This document shows, in pieces, positions 6,296 to 11,153 of a stretch of DNA of 11,153 bases (position 1 is its first letter; every line of letters begins with the position of its first letter). Location: assembly GCA_036939355.1 (NCBI GenBank), contig JALLAP010001139.1, positions 1 to 11,153 on the forward strand. The letters are read 5' to 3'. The position numbers and the translations under genes are program-made. The notes under the pieces were generated by a model that was not told the origin of the DNA, did not search any database, and saw nothing but the letters and a program-made list of their open reading frames with translations. This DNA is from Thalassiosira profunda (Eukaryota; Bacillariophyta; Thalassiosirophyceae; Thalassiosirales; Thalassiosiraceae).

Positions 6296-8922
6296 ATGAA
6301 GACGCACAGGAGCGGCCACGCAGGCAGCGGCCGGGGCCGCGCAAAGCCGTCGAACGGTCACAAATTCCGGAGAAGATACACCAGACATCAACGTCCCTCG
6401 CTAGCTGCCTACTTGCAGTCCGCTGCGCAACGGCATCCGGGGGCAGCCATCATCCTATCGTTGGCGGCCCTCGCGTGGATTGTCGGCGTCGTCATCATCG
6501 AATCCTATTACTTCTACTCCGCGGTGCACGGTTTAGACGAGGAGTTGCAATCGTCCGTTACGCTGCCGGGGATGGACAATCCGCCGCGGGAGGGGGACGG
6601 GCAGCGGCGATACACGAGAGCGCAGCATCTGCGAGCGCAGCATTTGCATCGCGAGTACGAGCGGCAGCGCGAGCGCGAGGAGGATGCGAGGGGATCGCCG
6701 CAACATCGAACCAAGAAGCAAGTCCGATTGCCCCCGCGGCATCCGCCGCCGCCCAAGGAATCGTTGCTGCCCAAAAGGCTCGTCNAAGAAGCAAGTCCGA
6801 TTGCCCCCGCGGCATCCGCCGCCGCCCAAGGAATCGTTGCTGCCCAAAAGGCTCGTCGCGGTCTTCGGTCCGGAATCGTCGGGGAGCACGTTCCTCGCCA
6901 CGACGCTGGGGGTGGCCATGGGAGCGTTTGGAAAAGACGGAGGGTGGGTGTACATTCCCCCGTGGGCCTTCTCCCACACTGCAGACGAGAGCGGCGGCGG
7001 GCGGGTTCATCGAGAGTACACTCGCCGGGGACGCTGGCAATTCGAGAAGAATATCGGCCAGCGGGCCACATCCCCGGACGGAGTGTGGGAGATCCAGCAT
7101 CTTTCGCTGCCGTGGGGCTCGTTTTGCGAAGAGGGCGACACCGTCGACATCGTGGAGGCGCTCGTGCCCGAGGAGTGTTATCGATACGAACGGGACCCTC
7201 ACGTGCACCGCAAGATTGCCGAGAAGCACTGGATTTACGGCAAAACGAACGCAAGTGCCGCGAAGATGAAGAACGTCGAAAGAGAAATGGGCGACGGCGC
7301 CTTCGACGATCCGGAAATCGACGCGGAGCTGGCGCGGATCGAAGGACTGTGTCGCACCGAGGCGAAGATCTCGCCCAATCGCGACGAGTGGACGTGCGGG
7401 GCCAAGTGCGGGAAGGGCAAGTACAACGGGTACGCCCTCTANCTCGCCCAATCGCGACGAGTGGACGTGCGGGGCCAAGTGCGGGAAGGGCAAGTACAAC
7501 GGGTACGCCCTCTACCCCCAGCGGTTCTCCGTCAACATCACATCACACATCGAATGGTATCTGGCACGCGGGGTCGACGTCACGGTGTTGCTGTCGACAA
7601 GGGATCGGACCATCTCTAAGAGAGGTAAGCGGAAAGCGCATTGCCCCTTGGAAGTGGAAGGGCAGAACGAGGACGATTCAGCAATGGAGCTAATGACGGA
7701 GGCATTGGAGAAGTACGGCGAGCGTGGCACGAGGCGCCAAGGACGGGCTTTGGTGGTGTCGTACGAGGGCCTGATGGCGCTACAGCAACCATATCTGGAT
7801 GGGGTGTACCACCGGCTCGGGATCAATTCGTCCTACGCGCCCTCATTTTCGGACGGCAATGCGAAGTACGTGATGAACGCCACCAGTCCGGCCCTTCGGG
7901 TCGAGCCTTGGTCAAAGAAGGAGCTGCTGCTGCTTGACAATCGTCCGTCGAAGCCACGAATCTACGAACCGCCACCGCCAAAGGAATCGCTGCTGCCGAA
8001 GAAAGTCATAACGGTATTCGGCCTGGAATCTTCCGGTACAAAGTTCCTCTCGTCGGCGCTGGGCACCGCCACCGGCGCCTTTCCGAAGGAAGGCCAGTGG
8101 ACGTACTTGTCAGATGTGGAAGATTGGGTCTTTCACAAACACAATTTTCGGCGTGCAATGTCCTTGGATGGCGAGGTGGAGGTCCAACACTTGTCGATAC
8201 CCTTTGGATTCTTGTGCGAAGAGGCGAATGCTGCGGAAGTGGTAGAGGCCTACGTGCCCTCGAAGTGCTTTCGTTACGAGAGCGACCCTGACATGGACGC
8301 GGCGGCGGCGGAGCACAGCTGGCACATGAAGGATAAAAGTGCATCAACAGATCAGAGGGTCGACCCGCAGGCGGCGGAGCAGTGTCGAAAAGAAGTGCAC
8401 ATTTCCGACGACGTTGCCACGCCGTGGACGTGCGGCGCGAAGTGTGGCTCGGGCAAATACAACGGCTACGCTTTCTACCCCAAACGATTCTTCGTCAACA
8501 TCACCAGTCATATGGAGTGGTATGCAACTCGTGGAGTGGAGATCACAGCCATCTTGTCGCTACGGGATCAGACCATCTCGGGCAAGAGCAAGCTAAGAGA
8601 CCACTGCCATTTGCCAGAGCTGGCCAGGCAGGAGGACGATCTGGCTCTGACACTAATGAGGGAGGCGTTGCAGAAGCACAGCCACAGCGTCGATGGCAAC
8701 CCTCGTGTCATTTCAGTGTCGTACGAGGGACTGATGCAGTACAAAGAAGTGTATTTGCTCGATCTGTACAAACAGCTGGGGATCAATTCGACGTATGTGC
8801 CGGTGTTCGAGGACGGAAATGGTAAATACGTTGCCAAGTCCGAACGAGAAGAGGCCGCGATGACAGCTGCGTCAGGAAGGAAATCCATGCAAGCGGTTCA
8901 TAGGAAGACAAGGGGCGAGTGA
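6296..8922 (+). CDS. Type II membrane protein with two tandem sulfotransferase-like domains
   Basis: As given, the frame breaks at two N bases (6785, 7442), each followed by an exact 72-bp repeat of what precedes it. Counting each repeat once gives 826 aa with no other break. Residues 1-48 are basic and 49-69 hydrophobic (IILSLAALAWIVGVVII): a type II signal anchor. A basic Arg/Gln/Glu stem follows (102-140). Domain 1 (about 151-477) and domain 2 (about 510-797) both open with PPPPKESLLPK. Shared blocks: FGPESSGSTFL / FGLESSGTKFL (166-176, 526-536), like the 5'-phosphosulfate loop; QHLS-P-G--CEE (243, 583); VP--C-RYE-DP (266, 606); WTCGAKCG (341, 662); LS-RD-TIS (Arg387/Ser392, Arg708/Ser713), like the 3'-phosphate site; VSYEGLM (439, 759); LGINS-Y (459, 779). 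A 52-residue block from WTC to TIS is 39/52 identical between halves by hand count. Likely role: PAPS-dependent sulfation of glycans or proteins in the Golgi. Six sequons agree with a luminal fold. Acceptor unknown. Confidence 0.75.
6713..6857 (+). repeat. Exact 72-bp duplication flanking a single N (probable assembly artefact)
   Basis: Bases 6713-6784 and 6786-6857 are identical, separated only by the N at 6785. The step of 73 bp breaks the reading frame; counting the segment once restores it through KESLLPKRLVAVFG. It is best explained as two overlapping contigs joined end to end with a minimal gap. Confidence 0.93.
7370..7514 (+). repeat. Second exact 72-bp duplication flanking a single N (probable assembly artefact)
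   Basis: Bases 7370-7441 and 7443-7514 are identical, separated only by the N at 7442. The length is again exactly 72 bp. Counting the segment once gives a continuous frame through NGYALYPQRF, which matches NGYAFYPKRF in the second domain of the same protein. Confidence 0.93.
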
Positions 8923-9246
8923 TCTGATGAAAAGTGGTCCGTCAAGGCTGAAGACCTGATGATGAAAAGTGGTCATGGCTGAAGCGGGGCAGTTGTTTTG
9001 AAGGGCAGTTGTACCTACGTAATTGTACTACTTATCAAGTTATGTACTGCCTGGGCAAACAACCTCAAACAACATGCACCGCGGCGGCTTGGATGCGGTT
9101 ATTGGGGGAGTTGGGGGTTGGCGCTACAACAGCGCACGGGCGGTGTTGGGGCGGACAGAGGCAGCACGTTTCGAACTGCAACTAGATACGGTCCTCGTCC
9201 TCGATGAGTTGGAGTTTGCCCCGCCACCCACCACCACGCAATTCCG
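8923..9246. other. Intergenic region between the two membrane-protein genes
   Basis: These 324 bp hold no supported gene. Just after the sulfotransferase-like stop is a short tandem duplication: tgatgaaaagtggtc at 8925-8939 and 8960-8974, each followed within 10 bp by ggctgaag. A gggcagttgt word is also repeated near 8987 and 9003. The rest must contain the 3' UTR of the upstream gene and the promoter of the downstream gene. Frames through it encode no recognisable protein. Confidence 0.5.
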
Positions 9247-10752
9247 ATGACGGGCCTCCCCGGCGCCTCTAGACGACGTGGGCGACTCGCCATCCGCGCC
9301 CGTCACGGCGCCTTGGGTGTCATCGTTGCTGTGCTGGTCCTCGCCGCGTTGAGGAGCACCAGGGTGGGCCCCATCAGCCAGGTGCGACAATATTTCCCTG
9401 TTCCCTGTTGCTCCTCGACGTAATATTCACACACATTTATCTTCTTCTTGCGACAGTTCGCGGTGCAGCTCGAATCCATCCTCTTCGAAGCCAACGGGAC
9501 TCATGAAGTAACCAGTGCCAACAACGACTCTGCATATCATTTTTTGAGGATCGGGAATGATGCCAAACAGCGAAGTTCCTTCAACGGGACGACTGCTGAC
9601 GCATTGGATGCACCGACGCGAAACGTTGCGGATACGACAACCAATAGCTCCACATCGACTGCTCCGGCGACGAACTGGACCGACTACTTCCAGCGCTTCG
9701 TCCACAACGTGGCGACCCACTGGGAGTCCTTCTCGCCGCCAACGCCGATACCGCAAACTAACGCCTCGACCCAATCCGACTGCGTCCCGGCTTCCCTGAT
9801 ACTGTTCGGAGTGCCAAAAGAGTTCGACCGGATATGGAGGAACTACGTCAAATACATCGTCAGGCGGAATCCCAACATTCGTTTCGAGGTCCATATGCAC
9901 ATGTACTCAGACCTGCACCTCAAATCTTTCACGAACGCGAAGAACGACGAGGTTAACGTCACGGTCGTCTCGCCCTCTGGTGTGCAGGAAGTGCTCGGAG
10001 GCAACATCAGCGTGCAGGGAGAGGATGGGAACGCATCGATACCGACAAGGATCGTGACGTCGTCGCAGAGGGAGTACGACGAGGCGGGGCTGTCGTGGAT
10101 GGAGGTGGGAGACCTGCGACATTTCGTGTTCACCAACCTCGACGTGTTGCGAAACGTCTTCCGGCAGGGCAACTCGATGAGACGGGCGTACGAGTCGGCC
10201 GTGTCGCGTCCCTTCCTCGGAAACGCGACAGGCGGCAGGACGTTCATATTTCTCCGATCGGACACGCTACTGGTGGGCGACGTGGACATACCGTGCGCGG
10301 GCCTCGCTGCAAACGAAGTGCATGCGCCATCGTGGCAGACCAAAAATTTTCCCGAATTGAACGACAGGGCGGCCGTCGCAGGGTCGATGGCGGCGTACAA
10401 GTACGCGCGCGCCAAGTCCGACGCCTTCCGCGAGATGATACTCGATCGCCGCACCCCTGGCGAAGAGAGGCACGCCTGGTCGTCTGCCAAGCGGATGAAG
10501 GAGGTTCTCGACAAGAAGACCAGGAAGGAGATAACATACAACAACGTCAAGGATAGGCCAACGCTGCACAACCCGGAGAAGATGCTGAATTTTTACCTCC
10601 ACTACGACGAGCTGGATGGACCCAGACTGAAGGTGGTGGAAAGGGACGAGAATTGGATGAAGCTGATTAGGGTGCGAGCCTTTGGGAAGCTGGCGGACGG
10701 AGGGAGGTGGAAGGTGAAGGCGCAGTACCTGAACGAGACGGACCTGCGGTGA
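9247..10752 (+). CDS. Type II membrane protein, possibly glycosyltransferase-like, 2 exons
   Basis: Exons 9247-9381 and 9457-10752 join in phase 0 to give 476 aa. Exon 1 encodes a basic N-terminus (SRRRGRLAIRARH) and a hydrophobic anchor at about 22-35 (ALGVIVAVLVLAAL), the layout of a type II Golgi or ER protein. The next 110 residues are a Thr/Ser/Asn-rich stem. Eleven N-x-S/T sequons lie after the anchor, fitting a luminal domain. The folded part starts near 155 with SLILFGVPKEF (158-168). Later come TFIFLRSDTLLVGDVDIPC (307-325) and ELNDRAAVAGSMAAYKYAR (345-363). A short opening strand, an Arg-x-Asp element and an LNDR block recall some glycosyltransferase-like proteins of algae and bacteria, but I cannot assign a family. 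It is in the same orientation as the sulfotransferase-like gene, 324 bp away, with the same topology. The ATG at 9247 is the first in its frame; its context is mediocre (C at -3). The gene structure is well supported; the enzyme class is a guess. Confidence 0.78.
9382..9456 (+). other. Intron of the 476-aa membrane-protein gene
   Basis: This 75-bp intron has donor GTGCGA, a pyrimidine-rich run (atcttcttcttgc) near its end and acceptor CGACAG. It lies between codons and joins VGPISQ to FAVQLE. Without it the second exon has no ATG-started membrane anchor: the open frame upstream of exon 2 begins inside the intron with TTG codons only. Confidence 0.85.
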
Positions 10753-11153
10753 AGCTGCATTCGCTTCAAACTCTGATCGAGCTGGATGGGACGGCGCCCC
10801 GCTACTGAGCGGAGCCCAACTGGAGACAACTAGTTGATCGACCTCTTCATTCGTCTGGGCTGGTAAACAGCAAAAGGAGGCAATTGGGGCGAGGAGAAGA
10901 CTGCTCCTCTGCTCTTCCTCTCCGTACTCCGTACGACCAGTAATACCTCGGTACGTTGGTGCGCGTGGGCAGACCACTGCCAGTCCTGCTTTTCCGGGCC
11001 ACATGCAGAGAATCTAGATTGAGAGTACGATACGTACTGTGTCTAAACTTTCTTAGCCTTATGCATTCCAAGAACAAGTCTCCACCGATCCCGTCCAGCA
11101 CTCTTAGACATGTGCTAACCTCGGCCCTCTCAAGTCTCAAGCCTCCCCCTTGT
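10753..11153. other. 3' flank, nothing recognised
   Basis: These 401 bp follow the last stop codon and contain no supported gene. A minus-strand frame of 97 codons (11140-10847) has no recognisable motif, no hydrophobic pattern, and codon usage unlike the GC3-rich genes of the window. Several gtac-containing words (ccgtactccgtacg, gatacgtac) occur between 10922 and 11037 but form no clear repeat. Confidence 0.4.

Noticed and set aside
6296..7514. True frameshift or pseudogene in the sulfotransferase-like gene
   Set aside because: Both breaks coincide with N bases and exact equal-length duplications; counting each overlap once restores the frame, and the restored residues match the second domain.
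9448..9456. Start of the 476-aa protein inside the intron
   Set aside because: The frame there opens with TTG, not ATG. The preceding exon supplies a membrane anchor and joins through a consensus GT...AG intron in frame.
10847..11140. Minus-strand frame of 97 codons at the right edge
   Set aside because: There is no domain, no hydrophobic or repeat pattern, and base use at third positions differs from the real genes.
1..11153. tRNA, rRNA, CRISPR array or transposable element
   Set aside because: I saw no T-loop box, rRNA segment, regularly spaced repeats or transposase motifs on either strand by eye.

Overview
The window looks like nuclear DNA of a diatom-like stramenopile; a centric diatom such as Thalassiosira is my inference. 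The reasons are: protein-coding genes on both strands, spliceosomal introns that are mostly 69-75 bp with GT...AG ends, short GC-rich intergenic stretches, no bacterial operon layout, and one protein whose N-terminus has a signal peptide followed by an ASAFAP-like motif (Ala-Ala before Phe), the entry signal for complex plastids in diatoms.

Layout from left to right. 1-690: no firm gene; tandem and degenerate repeats form the leader of the first gene, and a minus-strand gene may run off the left edge. 691-1563 (+): intact intramembrane metalloprotease of family M50 (site-2-protease type), without introns. 1800-2828 (-): DUF501 protein with a predicted plastid presequence, convergent with the protease. 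2829-2982: short divergent promoter region. 2983-5749 (+): four-exon major facilitator transporter of the FLVCR/SLC49 type, 816 aa, with a long N-terminal tail and a loop of about 210 residues between its halves. 5750-6295: intergenic. 6296-8922 (+): type II membrane protein with two tandem sulfotransferase-like domains. Its sequence is interrupted by two single N bases, each flanked by an exact 72-bp duplication. These are best read as unmerged contig overlaps; counting each duplicate once gives an open frame of 826 aa. 9247-10752 (+): two-exon type II membrane protein of 476 aa, rich in N-glycosylation sequons, perhaps glycosyltransferase-like. 10753-11153: nothing recognised.

The genes do not form one pathway. 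The M50 protease, the DUF501 protein and the transporter appear independent. The last two genes lie head to tail about 320 bp apart, and both encode single-pass type II membrane proteins with probable luminal enzyme domains. They could act in the same Golgi glycan-modifying route (sulfation and glycosylation of secreted or wall polysaccharides), but this is inference from topology and adjacency. The most novel item is the twin-domain sulfotransferase-like protein, which carries a strongly conserved Cys-rich motif (WTCGAKCG) in both halves.
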